Shown piece after piece: positions 8,136 through 16,454 of a stretch of DNA of 41,098 nucleotides. Source of the stretch: DATAQC01 sp046263055 (GTDB lineage: Bacteria > Actinomycetota > Acidimicrobiia > Acidimicrobiales > AC-14); assembly GCA_046263055.1 (NCBI GenBank), contig JBHELO010000151.1, positions 1 through 41,098 of the forward strand. Reading direction: 5' to 3'. A program made the translations under genes and the position numbers. Under the pieces are notes generated by a model. It made no database searches. It saw only the letters and a list, made by a program, of their open reading frames with translations, and was not told where the DNA came from. Numbering within the stretch: position 1 is the stretch's first letter; each line of letters starts with the position of its first letter.

Positions 8136-8891
8136 TCAGGTGTCGGCCGCCACCTCCGTCGGCGACGGGGGGCGCAGGGCGGCGAACGGGGAGCAGCCGT
8201 CGGCCGCCAGGCGGAGCCAACCGAAGGCGGTGCCGCACACCGCCCAGTAGGTGCCGGTGCCGGCCAGGCTGGTGAGGCGGAAGTGCCACACGAGGGTGGC
8301 GGGGTCGGGGACGGCGTCCGGCGTGCCCGGCAGGGCGGCCAGGCCGACGACCACCAGGGTGGCGTAGAGCCCGACCACCGCCGGGAGGCGGACATGGTCG
8401 GGCCAGCCTCGCCTCGACGTCCAGCGGGCAGCCCGCCAGGCGGCGGCGGTGCTGAGCGCCGACCACGCCAGCATCAAGAGGTAGAGCGTCGTGCGGCGGC
8501 CGATGGTGGCGGGGTCGCCGACCCCCGGTGGGTTGGCCGGGTACTTGAGGAACGGCACCACGTTGACGGTGAGGAAGCCCATCCCGGCCAGGGTGGTGGC
8601 GGCCCGCCAGTCGGGGTGCTCCCCGGCCGGGCGCAGATGGCGACGCACGAGAACCCAGGCCACCGCCACCAGCAGCCCCAGTGCCACTCCCCACACCACG
8701 GCGGCCAGGGCTCCGCCCGCCTGCTGGGTGCCGCGGGAGAACGTCTCGGTGCCGGCCTGGCCGGGGCGGGCGCGCCGCTCGAGGTCGACGGCCCGCCCGA
8801 TGCTCCCCTCCCCGGCCAGGAGGAGGACGAGGGCCAGGGCGGCACCTCCGGCCAGGCCGGCCAGGGCACCGTCACGTAGCAGGCGGCGCAG
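8136..8891 (-). CDS. cbtA: CbtA-like cobalt transporter subunit
   Basis: A predicted integral membrane protein of about 251 residues, resembling CbtA, a predicted cobalt transporter often controlled by B12 riboswitches. The N-terminus (LRRLLRDGALAGLAGG, then a hydrophobic helix, then GEGSIGRAVDLE) matches the family pattern GEPxIDRAIxxE. More hydrophobic helices follow (VVWGVALGLLVAVAWVLV; a helix after the GFLTVNVVPFLKYPANPPGV loop; LPAVVGLYATLVVVGLAAL). The FLKYPANPPGVGDP loop is a strong CbtA signature. No ATG, GTG or TTG lies before the N-terminal helix in frame. A strong AAGGAG site lies 5 nt before CTG 8889-8891, so I use that CTG; a GTG at 8699 would remove the first helix. It is the last gene of the riboswitch-led operon, after cbtB. 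Confidence 0.82.
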   Translation of the reverse strand: MRRLLRDGALAGLAGGAALALVLLLAGEGSIGRAVDLERRARPGQAGTETFSRGTQQAGGALAAVVWGVALGLLVAVAWVLVRRHLRPAGEHPDWRAATTLAGMGFLTVNVVPFLKYPANPPGVGDPATIGRRTTLYLLMLAWSALSTAAAWRAARWTSRRGWPDHVRLPAVVGLYATLVVVGLAALPGTPDAVPDPATLVWHFRLTSLAGTGTYWAVCGTAFGWLRLAADGCSPFAALRPPSPTEVAADT

Positions 8892-8931
8892 GGGAACTCC
8901 TTCCGTCGCAGTCGTTGAAAGGGAGCCCCGC

Positions 8932-8958
8932 GGGGGTCGCCGGCGGGCGGCGACCCCC
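8932..8958. other. Strong hairpin between cbtB and cbtA
   Basis: GGGGGTCGCCG (8932-8942) and CGGCGACCCCC (8948-8958) form a perfect 11-bp stem with a 5-nt loop in the only real gap of an otherwise overlapping operon. There is no T tract. It could be an RNA-stability element, an attenuator setting the cbtB:cbtA ratio, or a partial terminator. Confidence 0.65.
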
Positions 8959-8988
8959 CACGGGCCGTGGTGGCTCGGGGCCTTGGTG

Positions 8989-9180
8989 CTAGTGGCAGGG
9001 CACGCCGAGGAAGTGGCGGCCGTCGTGGAACAGCTCGTGCACCACGGTGCCGCCGCTGCGCAGGGTGGCTCCGTTCTCGAGGGTCAGGGCGTAGACGGCG
9101 TACACCGCCAGGGCCACGACCAGCCAGGCCCACAGTGGCACGCGCCGCCCGGCGAGGTCAGCGGTGGTCTCCAGTTGCAT
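8989..9180 (-). CDS. cbtB: CbtB-like cobalt transporter small subunit
   Basis: A 63-residue protein with one membrane helix (VPLWAWLVVALAVYAVYAL) and the characteristic C-terminus HELFHDGRHFLGVPCH, which carries four His and a penultimate Cys as a probable metal-binding site. This is the CbtB pattern; CbtB and CbtA are predicted to form a cobalt uptake system. The ATG at 9180 was chosen because a GGAGGGGGG site precedes it and the helix follows a short N-terminus. It overlaps the end of cbiX by 23 nt, so translation is probably coupled. It lies upstream of cbtA in the same operon. Confidence 0.9.
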   Translation of the reverse strand: MQLETTADLAGRRVPLWAWLVVALAVYAVYALTLENGATLRSGGTVVHELFHDGRHFLGVPCH

Positions 9181-10093
9181 CACCCCCCTCCGTCGGAGCG
9201 GTGGGGCGGGGGGAAGGATGGGCATGGCCGTGGGCGGCGGCCGGGAGCGGCGTGCCCACGCGCGCCTCGTAGCCGGGAAGGGCGGTGCGGTATACGCAGA
9301 GGTCGCAGTTCATGCGGGCCTCGCCGCCCAGGGCCTCCCGGTAGCGGTCGAGCAGGAGGTCGGCGATGCGGGGGTCGGCTCCGAGGTGGGGACCGGCCCG
9401 GACCTCCACCTCGGGAGAGGCGGCGGCCCACGCCGCCGCCTCGGCGCGGATGCGTTCCACCAGCACGCCGGTGAACAGCAAGTACGGGAGCACGACGACC
9501 CGCTGCGCGCCCAGCCGCCGGCAGCGGTCGAGGGCGGCCCCCACCGACGGCGGGGCCAGGGACACGAACGCCGGCTCCACCAGCTCCAGGCCTCGGGAGT
9601 CCCACAGCAGGCGCGCCACCTTGTAGAGGTCGGCGTTGGCGTCGGGATCGGACGACCCCCGGCCCACGACCACCACCGCCACCGTCGAGGGTTCGTGGTC
9701 GCCGACCGCGGCCCGGATCCGGTCCTCGGCCACCGCCAGCACCAGCGGGTGGATCCCGAGGTCCCGGGCGTAGCGGAAGTCCACGCCGGGGTGGCGGTGG
9801 CGGCCCCGGTGGAGGGCGGCGGGGCCGTCGTTCTTGAGATGGCCGGCGCCCAGGAGGATCAGCGGCGTAGCCACCACCGAGGTGGCGCCCGCCGCCACCA
9901 GGCCGTCGATGGCGGTGTCCAGGTCGGGGGCGGCCAGCTCGATGAACCCGCACCCCACCGCCAGGTGGGGGGCGGCCGCTTCCAGCACCCCGGCCAGCCG
10001 CCAGTACTCGGCCACGCCGGCCGCCGACCGGCTGCCGTGGCCGACGAGGAGCAGGGCGGGCGACCCCGGGACGGTCGGGGTGGGGGTGGTCAC
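9158..10093 (-). CDS. cbiX: Sirohydrochlorin cobaltochelatase, long form with MxCxxC motif
   Basis: A 311-residue long-form CbiX that inserts Co2+ into sirohydrochlorin, the committed step of the early-cobalt (anaerobic-type) B12 pathway. Two class II chelatase domains are visible. The first (about 10-125) has LLLVGHGSR and the LGAGHLKNDGP catalytic-histidine region. The second (about 135-265) has VVVVGRGSSDPDAN, where the His is replaced by Arg, as is usual for the second half. The C-terminus holds MNCDLC (an MxCxxC motif like the Fe-S site known in Bacillus megaterium CbiX) followed by a short His-rich stretch (AAHGHAHPS). The GTG start overlaps the cobH stop in GTGA. Confidence 0.93.
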   Translation of the reverse strand: MTTPTPTVPGSPALLLVGHGSRSAAGVAEYWRLAGVLEAAAPHLAVGCGFIELAAPDLDTAIDGLVAAGATSVVATPLILLGAGHLKNDGPAALHRGRHRHPGVDFRYARDLGIHPLVLAVAEDRIRAAVGDHEPSTVAVVVVGRGSSDPDANADLYKVARLLWDSRGLELVEPAFVSLAPPSVGAALDRCRRLGAQRVVVLPYLLFTGVLVERIRAEAAAWAAASPEVEVRAGPHLGADPRIADLLLDRYREALGGEARMNCDLCVYRTALPGYEARVGTPLPAAAHGHAHPSPRPTAPTEGGDATGDHR

Positions 10094-10689
10094 CGGGAGC
10101 TCCGGGCCAGGCGGACGAGGGCGTTGAGGGCGGCGGCCGCCACCGCGCTGCCGCCCTTGTCCCCCACGTTGCTCACTGCCGCCAGCCCGCTGGCCCGCAA
10201 CGCCGCCTTGGACGCCGCCGCCCCCACGAATCCCACCGGCATGCCGATCACCAGAGCGGGCGCCATGCGCCCCGCCAGGCCAAGGCGCACCACCTCCTCC
10301 AGGGCGGTGGGCGCGCAGCCCACGACCACCACCGCACCCTCGGGGTGGCGGTGGGCCGCCAGCCGCATGCCCGCCGCGCTGCGGGTGCCGGCGGCGGCGG
10401 CGGGCGGCAGGTAGCAGCGGGCGTCGACGCCGGTGATCCCCCGGCGGACCATCTCCACGTCGGTGACCACCACCGTCCCCGCCCGCAGGGCGGCCAGCCC
10501 GGCGGCCAGGTCGGCCTCGGCGGCCACCATGGTGGTGGCGTACTCGGGGTCGGCACTGGCGTGGATGACGCGGCCCACCACCGCCCGGCCGAGGGGGCCG
10601 AGGCCCGACAGGTCCACCCGGTCGGCCAGGATGCGGAAGCTCTCGGCCTCGATGGCCGCCCCCCGGCTGGGCGCCGGGCCGACGGTCAC
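10090..10689 (-). CDS. cobH: Precorrin-8X (cobalt-precorrin-8) methylmutase
   Basis: A 199-residue protein that moves the methyl group from C11 to C12 to give (cobalt-)hydrogenobyrinic/cobyrinic acid. Family features are IEAESFRILADRVD near the N-terminus, the catalytic-histidine motif VIHASADPEYATTM (about residues 47-60), VVTDVEMVRRGI, and the C-terminal PVGFVGAAASKAAL and SNVGDKGGSAVAAAALNAL. The length is normal for CobH/CbiC. The GTG at 10689 was chosen because it forms a GTGA overlap with the stop of the upstream ferredoxin gene, matching neighbouring junctions; the adjacent GTG at 10692 is an alternative. Confidence 0.94.
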   Translation of the reverse strand: MTVGPAPSRGAAIEAESFRILADRVDLSGLGPLGRAVVGRVIHASADPEYATTMVAAEADLAAGLAALRAGTVVVTDVEMVRRGITGVDARCYLPPAAAAGTRSAAGMRLAAHRHPEGAVVVVGCAPTALEEVVRLGLAGRMAPALVIGMPVGFVGAAASKAALRASGLAAVSNVGDKGGSAVAAAALNALVRLARSSR

Positions 10690-10952
10690 CACCCCACCCC
10701 CGATCCGGGTTCGGTTGGCATGCCCCGGCGCCTGCTGAGCGAACCCAGTTCGCCGGTGGGGGCGGGGGACGCGGCGTCCACGGCGATGGCGTCGCGCGGG
10801 CAGATCTCGATGCAGGCCAGGCAGCCGGTGCAGCGGGCGTCCACCGACCGGGGGCGCCGGGGCGCAGCTAGCAGGGCCCGCTCGGGGCAGGTGACGAGGC
10901 AGGCGCCGCACGCCGTGCACCGATCGTCGATGGCCACCGTGTAGGCGTTCAC
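10686..10952 (-). CDS. 2[4Fe-4S] ferredoxin in the B12 operon
   Basis: An 88-residue bacterial-type ferredoxin with two CxxCxxCxxxCP motifs: CTACGACLVTCP (about residues 12-23) and CTGCLACIEICP (about 41-52). A C-terminal tail of about 30 residues is rich in Pro and Gly. It lies between cbiG-cobJ and cobH, with GTGA overlaps on both sides, so it is an integral operon member. A natural inference is electron supply to a redox step of corrin synthesis: ring contraction, the missing precorrin-6A reduction, cobalt reduction before adenosylation, or the CbiX Fe-S site. Nothing in the sequence says which. Confidence 0.92.
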   Translation of the reverse strand: MNAYTVAIDDRCTACGACLVTCPERALLAAPRRPRSVDARCTGCLACIEICPRDAIAVDAASPAPTGELGSLSRRRGMPTEPGSGVGW

Positions 10953-12616
10953 CCGTCGTAGCCCCGGGGGGTGACCATGCGCCCGGCCGCCACCCGTGTG
11001 GTGGACGACCCGACCACCACGCAGGTCGTCATGCCCACGTCGTCGGGCTCGAGGCCGGCCAGGGTGGTGAGCGTGGCCGCCTGGCGGGGGCGGGCGGCAT
11101 CGGTGACCAGGCCCACCGGGGTGTCGGGGCGGCGGTGCTCCAGGAGCACCCGGCGAGCGGCGTCCAGCTGCCAGGACCGGCCCCGGGACCGCGGGTTGTA
11201 CAGGACCACCGCCAGGTCGGCCTCCGCCGCCGCCCGCAGCCGGGCCTCGATGGTGGCCCACGGGGTGAGCAGGTCCGACAAGCTGATCACCGCGTGGTCG
11301 TGACCCAGCGGGGCGCCCAGCACCGCCGCCGCCGCCTGGGCGGCGGGAACACCGGGGACCACCTCAACGTCCAGGTCGGGCGCCTCGTCGGCAGCCAGCT
11401 CCAGGACGACGCTGGCCATGGCGTACACGCCGGGATCACCGGAGGACACCAGCGCCACCCGCCGCCCGGCGGCCGCCTCGGCCAGGGCCTGCTTGGCCCG
11501 CACCAGTTCGTCGCCGATGGGGCTGCTCACGACCTCCTGGCCGGGCCCCACCAGGTCGGCGCACTGCGCCACGTAGGGCCCGTAGCCGATGACCACCTCG
11601 GCGTGGCGGACGGCGGTGGCCGCCGCCGGCGTGCGGTGGCGGGCGTGGCCGGGGCCCAGGCCCACCACCGACAGGTGGCCCCGGGGCCGCCGGCGGCGGG
11701 CCACCGCCACCGTGGCGTGGGCCGACCTCCGCTTGCGCACCACCAGCTCGGCGTGGGGCCCGGCGGCCAGCAGGGCGGCGGCCTCGGCCACGCTGGGCGT
11801 GCCCACCGCGGCGGCCACGACCGAGCTGGGGGTCGGCACCGCCACCCCGGACAGGGCGGCGGCCGGGAAGCCGCGGACTGGCGGCCCGAGGGCGCCGAGA
11901 GCGGGATCGGCGGCCCGGCGGTCGATGGTGGCGACCGCCGCCACCGAAGCGGGGGCCAGCCCGGCGGCGGCCAGGGCGGCGGCCACCAGGGCCGCCACCT
12001 CGTCGGCCGGGGCATCCGTGGTGGCGCCGACGCCGACCACGAGCGATGGCGGGTGGAGGGCCACCAGGCCGGGCGCCGACGCCACCGTGCGGTCGGTGAC
12101 CACCACCAGTTCCGGCCCCCCTCGGCCGTCCACCGCCAGCGCCGGGGGGAGCGGCCACCCCAGCTTGTTGACCACCGTCGGGCGGCGCCCGTCGAGGAGG
12201 GCGGTGGTGACGCCGGCGACGTCGCCGGTGGCCACGAGGCCGGGCAGGGCGTCCAGGGCGACAACGCCCGCCGAGTCGGTGGCGGTGGTGACGACGGCGG
12301 TGGCGCCCAGGAGGTCGGCCACCTCCCGGGACAGGTGGTTCCCGCTGGCGGCGTGGCCCCCGCACAGGGCCACTGCGAAGTGGCCGGCCTCGTCCACGCA
12401 CACCACCGCCGGGTCGGTGGCCTTGGCGCCCAGGAGGGGCGCCACGATGCGCACCGCGGCGCCGGTGGCCACGAACAGCACGAAGCCGTCCACGTCCGCC
12501 CACCGCTCGGTCACGGTGGCCGCCGCCCGGCCGTGGACGGCGGGATGGGGCAGGCGGGCGGCCAGTGCCCGTCCCGCCTCGGTGACCGACACCGACAGCA
12601 CGCGCCGCCCGCTCAC
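10949..12616 (-). CDS. cobJ: CbiG-CobJ fusion: cobalt-precorrin-5A hydrolase / precorrin-3B C17-methyltransferase
   Basis: A 555-residue two-domain protein. The N-terminal part (about 1-305) is CbiG-like, with the signature CGGHAASGNHLSREVADLLGATAVVTTATD region (85-114) and a second alpha/beta part near 190-290. It opens the delta-lactone and releases acetaldehyde. The C-terminal part (about 313-555) is the SAM-dependent ring-contraction C17-methyltransferase, with SVVGLGPG, the SSGDPGVYAMASV motif, a VPGVPAAQAAAA turn and ISLSDLLTPW. Such fusions are known in actinobacteria. The GTG at 12616 is chosen because it forms a GTGA overlap with the end of cobL and begins the CbiG homology; the longer open frame upstream is shadow. 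Confidence 0.93.
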   Translation of the reverse strand: MSGRRVLSVSVTEAGRALAARLPHPAVHGRAAATVTERWADVDGFVLFVATGAAVRIVAPLLGAKATDPAVVCVDEAGHFAVALCGGHAASGNHLSREVADLLGATAVVTTATDSAGVVALDALPGLVATGDVAGVTTALLDGRRPTVVNKLGWPLPPALAVDGRGGPELVVVTDRTVASAPGLVALHPPSLVVGVGATTDAPADEVAALVAAALAAAGLAPASVAAVATIDRRAADPALGALGPPVRGFPAAALSGVAVPTPSSVVAAAVGTPSVAEAAALLAAGPHAELVVRKRRSAHATVAVARRRRPRGHLSVVGLGPGHARHRTPAAATAVRHAEVVIGYGPYVAQCADLVGPGQEVVSSPIGDELVRAKQALAEAAAGRRVALVSSGDPGVYAMASVVLELAADEAPDLDVEVVPGVPAAQAAAAVLGAPLGHDHAVISLSDLLTPWATIEARLRAAAEADLAVVLYNPRSRGRSWQLDAARRVLLEHRRPDTPVGLVTDAARPRQAATLTTLAGLEPDDVGMTTCVVVGSSTTRVAAGRMVTPRGYDG

Positions 12617-13794
12617 ACCCCCGGCCCCCAGGCCAGGAACACGGGGTTCTCGGCCGCCAGCCGGACGCCGCCGTCGGGCAACGGGGCGCCCCTGCTCACC
12701 TGGACCTGCACGACGTTGCCGAGACGCCCGGCGGCGGTCGCCGCCCGGTCCAGCGCCGCGTAGGCGGCCACCACCCGCCCGCCGGGGGTCAGGCGGGCGA
12801 GCACCGCGTCGAGCACGCCCAGGCCGCCGCCCCCCACGAACGCCCGGTCGGGGTCGGGGAGGCCGGCCAGGCAGACGGGCGCCGAGCCCTCCACCACCTC
12901 CACCGCCACCGCGGCCCGCCGGGCGTTGGCCCGGACCCGTCCCGCCGCGTCGGGGTCGCGCTCCACCGCCAGCACCCGCAGGGCGGGGGCCAGGCGGGCG
13001 CACTCCACGGCCACGCTGCCGCTGCCGGCGCCCACGTCCCACAGAACGCCGGCCGGGGGCAGGGCCAGCTTGCCCAGGGCCACCGCCCGCACCTCGGCCT
13101 TGGTGACCATGCCCGCCCGGTGGGAGAACTCGTCGGCGTGGCGACCCCACGCCAGGGCCGGGGCGGCGGCCACGTCGGGCCCGTCCAGCAGGAGGACCAC
13201 CGACACCGGGTCCCATTCGCCGGCGGCCAGGCCGGCGGCGCCATCCACCTCCATCACCGCCTCGTCCCCCCCGCCCAGCCGGCTGCAGACCGCCACCCGC
13301 CGATGGCGGGCACCCAGGCGGGCCAGCTCCCGGCCCAGGGCCTCGGGGGGCGACTCGGGCGACGTCAGCACCGCCGCCTTGGGCGCCGCCGCGGCGCGGC
13401 GGGCGGCGTCGGCCAGCGGGCGGCCGTGGGCGGAGACCACCACCGCGTCGTCCCACGGCAGGCCGAGGCGGGCGAAGGCCAGCGCCACCGACGACGGCGC
13501 GGGGTGGACCTCCAGGGCGGCGGCGCCGAAGCGGGCGGCCAGGGCCCGCCCGATGCCGAAGAACCCGGGGTCGCCGGAGGCCAGCACGCACACCCGGCCG
13601 GCCTCGGCGGCCACCGCCTCGAGGGCGGCGCCCAGGTCCCCGGTGAAGGGGAGGCGGCGGGCACCGGCGGGGGCCATGGCGTCGAGGTGGCGCCGGCCGC
13701 CCACCACCAGGTCGGCGCCCTCGAGGGCCCGGGCGGCGTCCTTGCCCAGGGCGTCGCCAGCCACGCCCACGACCACGATCGGCAGCTCAGGCAC
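12613..13794 (-). CDS. cobL: Precorrin-6Y C5,15-methyltransferase (CbiE-CbiT fusion)
   Basis: A 393-residue bifunctional CobL. The N-terminal CbiE-like tetrapyrrole methylase (about 1-200) has VVVGVAGDALG, ASGDPGFFGIGRAL and HPAPSSVALAFARLGLPW, and methylates C5. The C-terminal CbiT-like Rossmann methyltransferase (about 215-385) has GMVTKAEVRAVALGKL and the SAM-binding motif WDVGAGSGSVAVE, then a C15 methylation/decarboxylation domain ending FVGGGG. Length and order match known CobL proteins. The GTG at 13794 overlaps the end of cbiD by 8 nt. Confidence 0.95.
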   Translation of the reverse strand: MPELPIVVVGVAGDALGKDAARALEGADLVVGGRRHLDAMAPAGARRLPFTGDLGAALEAVAAEAGRVCVLASGDPGFFGIGRALAARFGAAALEVHPAPSSVALAFARLGLPWDDAVVVSAHGRPLADAARRAAAAPKAAVLTSPESPPEALGRELARLGARHRRVAVCSRLGGGDEAVMEVDGAAGLAAGEWDPVSVVLLLDGPDVAAAPALAWGRHADEFSHRAGMVTKAEVRAVALGKLALPPAGVLWDVGAGSGSVAVECARLAPALRVLAVERDPDAAGRVRANARRAAVAVEVVEGSAPVCLAGLPDPDRAFVGGGGLGVLDAVLARLTPGGRVVAAYAALDRAATAAGRLGNVVQVQVSRGAPLPDGGVRLAAENPVFLAWGPGV

Positions 13795-14911
13795 GGGCCA
13801 CGATCCGGCTGCCGTCGAAGTCGGCCAACAGCACGTCCACCGGCAGGGCCCCCTTGGTGTGCTCCTCGCACGCCTCCTTGGCCAGCTCGCAGATGCGGGC
13901 CAGGGGCTCCGTCGTGCCCTGGGCCAGGCAGGTCTCGAAGAAGTGGCGGGCGGTGGCGGTGGCGGTGGCGGCGGCCACCACCTCGGGCGGCGCCCCCACC
14001 GACCGGGCGACGGCGGCCAGCAGCTTGCCGTCCACCTTGGACCGCCGGAAGTGGGTCATCATCGCTCCCGACGCCAGCTTGGTGATCTTGCCGGCCATGC
14101 CCACCACCACCGCCCGCAGCACGCCGAGCGACGCCGCCTTGCGCAGGGCGGTGCCGCTGTAGTCGCCCACCTCGACGAAGCAGACGTCGTCCAGCTTGGG
14201 GTACAGGTCCATAGCCAGGCGGTCGGTGCGGCTCCCGGTGGCCAGCACGACCACCGGCTCGCCCTGGGTGGCCGCCACCTCGATCTGCTGGACGATGGAC
14301 GCCCGCCAGGCGGCGGTGGAATAGGGCTTGACCACGCCGGTGGTGCCGAGGATGGAGATCCCGCCGAGGATGCCGAGGCGGGCGTTGGACGTGTGGGCGG
14401 CCATCAGCTCCCCGTCGGGCACCGAGAACGTCACCATCAGGGGCTCGTCGGTCACCTCCGCCAAGGCGGCGAGGATCATTCGCCGAGGCACGTCGGTGAT
14501 GGCGGGAGTACCGCGGGGCAGGCCCAGGCCGTCCTTGGTGACCGTGCCCACCCCAGGGCCGGCCATCAGCTTGGTGTCCGAGGAGCGGCCGGCCAGCTTG
14601 ACCAACGCCGTCAGACGGGCGCCGTCGGTGCAGTCGGGGTCGTCCCCCGCGTCCTTCACGACCACCGCGCGGGTGGCGCCCGCCGACTCCACCTCGAACC
14701 AGTGGCGGGAGCCGTCGGGGATGGCGACGTCGATGGCGGCCGGCGGTGCCCCTCGCAGCAGCCCGGTGGCCGCCGCCTTGGCCGCCGCGCTGGCACACGT
14801 GCCCGTGGTCCAGCCCAGGCGGAGCCCTCGGCTGTCACGCCGCTCGGCGAACGGCTCGTCGTCGGTCGGTGGGCGCCGGGGCCCTCGGAACGGGACGGGG
14901 AGGTTGGTCAC
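13787..14911 (-). CDS. cbiD: Cobalt-precorrin-5B C1-methyltransferase CbiD
   Basis: A 374-residue CbiD, the C1-methyltransferase used in the cobalt-first pathway in place of CobF. Visible family motifs are LGWTTGTCASAAAKAA (about 33-48), KDAGDDPDCTDGA, the GVGTVTKDGLGLPRG stretch, GISILGTTGVVKPYS and the late GMAGKITKLASGAMMTH. The length is normal. The GTG at 14911 was chosen because it gives a GTGA overlap with the stop of cobM and places the conserved N-terminus correctly. Its presence, together with CbiX and CbiG, marks the operon as anaerobic-type. Confidence 0.95.
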   Translation of the reverse strand: MTNLPVPFRGPRRPPTDDEPFAERRDSRGLRLGWTTGTCASAAAKAAATGLLRGAPPAAIDVAIPDGSRHWFEVESAGATRAVVVKDAGDDPDCTDGARLTALVKLAGRSSDTKLMAGPGVGTVTKDGLGLPRGTPAITDVPRRMILAALAEVTDEPLMVTFSVPDGELMAAHTSNARLGILGGISILGTTGVVKPYSTAAWRASIVQQIEVAATQGEPVVVLATGSRTDRLAMDLYPKLDDVCFVEVGDYSGTALRKAASLGVLRAVVVGMAGKITKLASGAMMTHFRRSKVDGKLLAAVARSVGAPPEVVAAATATATARHFFETCLAQGTTEPLARICELAKEACEEHTKGALPVDVLLADFDGSRIVARA

Positions 14912-15723
14912 CGGGCGGACGCGGGGCCGGGTCGGGCCGGCCGCCCGGTGGTGGTGCCGGGCAGCGAGCGGCGGCGGTGACCGTGAGCGAAGGTGGGGGA
15001 GTACAGGTGGCTGCGGGCCACCGGCTCGTCGGCAAGGGCGGGGCCGACGAGCACGAGCACCGTCGTGGTGGCGTCGGTGGCGGCCAGGTCGTCGGCCAGG
15101 CGACCCACGGTCGTGCGTACCACCCGCTCGTCGGGCCACGACGCCCGCACCACCACCGCCGCCGGGGTCTCGGCCCGGTAGCCGCTGCCCGCGCCCAGGA
15201 GCTGCTCCTGGAGCTCGACGGGGCGACTGGCGGACAGGAACACGGCCAGGGTGGCGCCATGGGCGGCGTAGTCGGCCACCGACTGGCGCTCGGGCATGGA
15301 CGCCGACGTCCGCCCCGCCAGCCGGGTGAGCACGACGCTCTGCGCCACCCCGGGGGCGGTAAGCTCCCGACCCACGGCGGCGGCGGCGGCCGCCAGCGAC
15401 GACACTCCGGGCACGATCTCGAACGCCCGGCCCGTGGCCCGGCACCAGTCCACCTGCTCCTGGATGGCCCCGTACACCGACGGGTCGCCGGAGTGGAGGC
15501 GGACGATGGCGGCGTCGGGGTGGGCGGCGTACACGCCGAGCACGTCCTCCAGGGTCATGGCCGCCGAGTCGTGCACCCCGGCGCCCGGCCGGGCGTGGGC
15601 CAGGACCGCCGCGGGCACGAGGGACGACGCCCACACCACCACGTCGGCGGCGGCCAGGCGGTCCCGCCCCCGCAGGGTGAGCAGGTCGGCCGCCCCCGGG
15701 CCGGCCCCGACGAACGAGATCAT
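14908..15723 (-). CDS. cobM: Precorrin-4 C11-methyltransferase
   Basis: A 271-residue SAM-dependent tetrapyrrole methylase that methylates C11 of (cobalt-)precorrin-4. Motifs are MISFVGAGPGAADLLTLRG at the N-terminus, the VVWASSLVP and SGDPSVYGAIQEQ segments (the GDPxVYG signature of this subfamily) and EIVPGVSSLAAAAAAVGRELTAPG. The tail after residue 245 is Arg/Gly-rich and not conserved. Its ATG overlaps the cobI stop in ATGA. Confidence 0.95.
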   Translation of the reverse strand: MISFVGAGPGAADLLTLRGRDRLAAADVVVWASSLVPAAVLAHARPGAGVHDSAAMTLEDVLGVYAAHPDAAIVRLHSGDPSVYGAIQEQVDWCRATGRAFEIVPGVSSLAAAAAAVGRELTAPGVAQSVVLTRLAGRTSASMPERQSVADYAAHGATLAVFLSASRPVELQEQLLGAGSGYRAETPAAVVVRASWPDERVVRTTVGRLADDLAATDATTTVLVLVGPALADEPVARSHLYSPTFAHGHRRRSLPGTTTGRPARPGPASAR

Positions 15724-16430
15724 GCTGGCGGGCGCCCGGCGGGCGGGACGACCAGGGTGACCAGGTAGGAGGCGGGGCCGGCGGCCAGATCGGCGGCCGG
15801 CCCGACCCGCTCCCCGGGCAGGCCGAGCAGCTCGCCGGCCACCGCCCCGTCCAGCCGACCGGCGTCAGCCAGGCGCTTGGCCACCGCCGGCAGGTGACGA
15901 CCGCCCTTGTAGACCACCACCGCGGCGGTGGCATCGTCGAGCACGCCGTCGAGCACCTCGGGGCCGTCGAGGGCGGTGACCAGCCGCAGGTGCTCGGTGC
16001 CGGCCAGCAGCACGGTGCCCGACCGGGACGCCAGGTCCTGGAAGGCGGTGATGCCGGGGACGGTCCGCACATCGGTGGCCGGGCGGAGGGCGACCACGGC
16101 CTGGGCCAGGGCCGGGAAGGTGCTGTACACGTTGGGGTCGCCGAGGGTCACGAAGGCCACCGTCTCACCGGCGTCCAGGCAAGCGACCACCCGGTCGGCG
16201 GCGGCGGCCAGGGCGGCCGACCGGCCCGCACCGGCGCTCATCTCGAAGGCCAGGCGCTCGGTGGCCACCTCCGGCCAGGCCTGGCGGACGATGGACTCGG
16301 CCCGGCCGACCGCGTCGAGGGCGGTGGCGGGGGCGAAGACCCGGTCGGCCTCGGCCAGCACCCTACCGGCCCGGGCCGTCACCAGCTCGGGGTCGCCGGG
16401 GCCCACCCCGACGCCGATCAGCGTGCCCAT
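15720..16430 (-). CDS. cobI: Precorrin-2 C20-methyltransferase
   Basis: A 236-residue CobI/CbiL, the first peripheral methyltransferase of the corrin pathway. It shows MGTLIGVGVGPGDPELVTARA at the N-terminus, the LGDPNVYSTF motif near residue 100, VPGITAFQDLASRSG, and a C-terminal VVVYKGGRHLPAVAKRL segment that is a hallmark of CobI. It is the first gene after the minus-strand B12 riboswitch. A GGGGGACGGG purine run lies directly before the ATG at 16430. Longer upstream readings would run through the riboswitch and are rejected. Confidence 0.95.
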   Translation of the reverse strand: MGTLIGVGVGPGDPELVTARAGRVLAEADRVFAPATALDAVGRAESIVRQAWPEVATERLAFEMSAGAGRSAALAAAADRVVACLDAGETVAFVTLGDPNVYSTFPALAQAVVALRPATDVRTVPGITAFQDLASRSGTVLLAGTEHLRLVTALDGPEVLDGVLDDATAAVVVYKGGRHLPAVAKRLADAGRLDGAVAGELLGLPGERVGPAADLAAGPASYLVTLVVPPAGRPPA

Positions 16431-16454
16431 CCCGTCCCCCGACGTGTCGTCACC

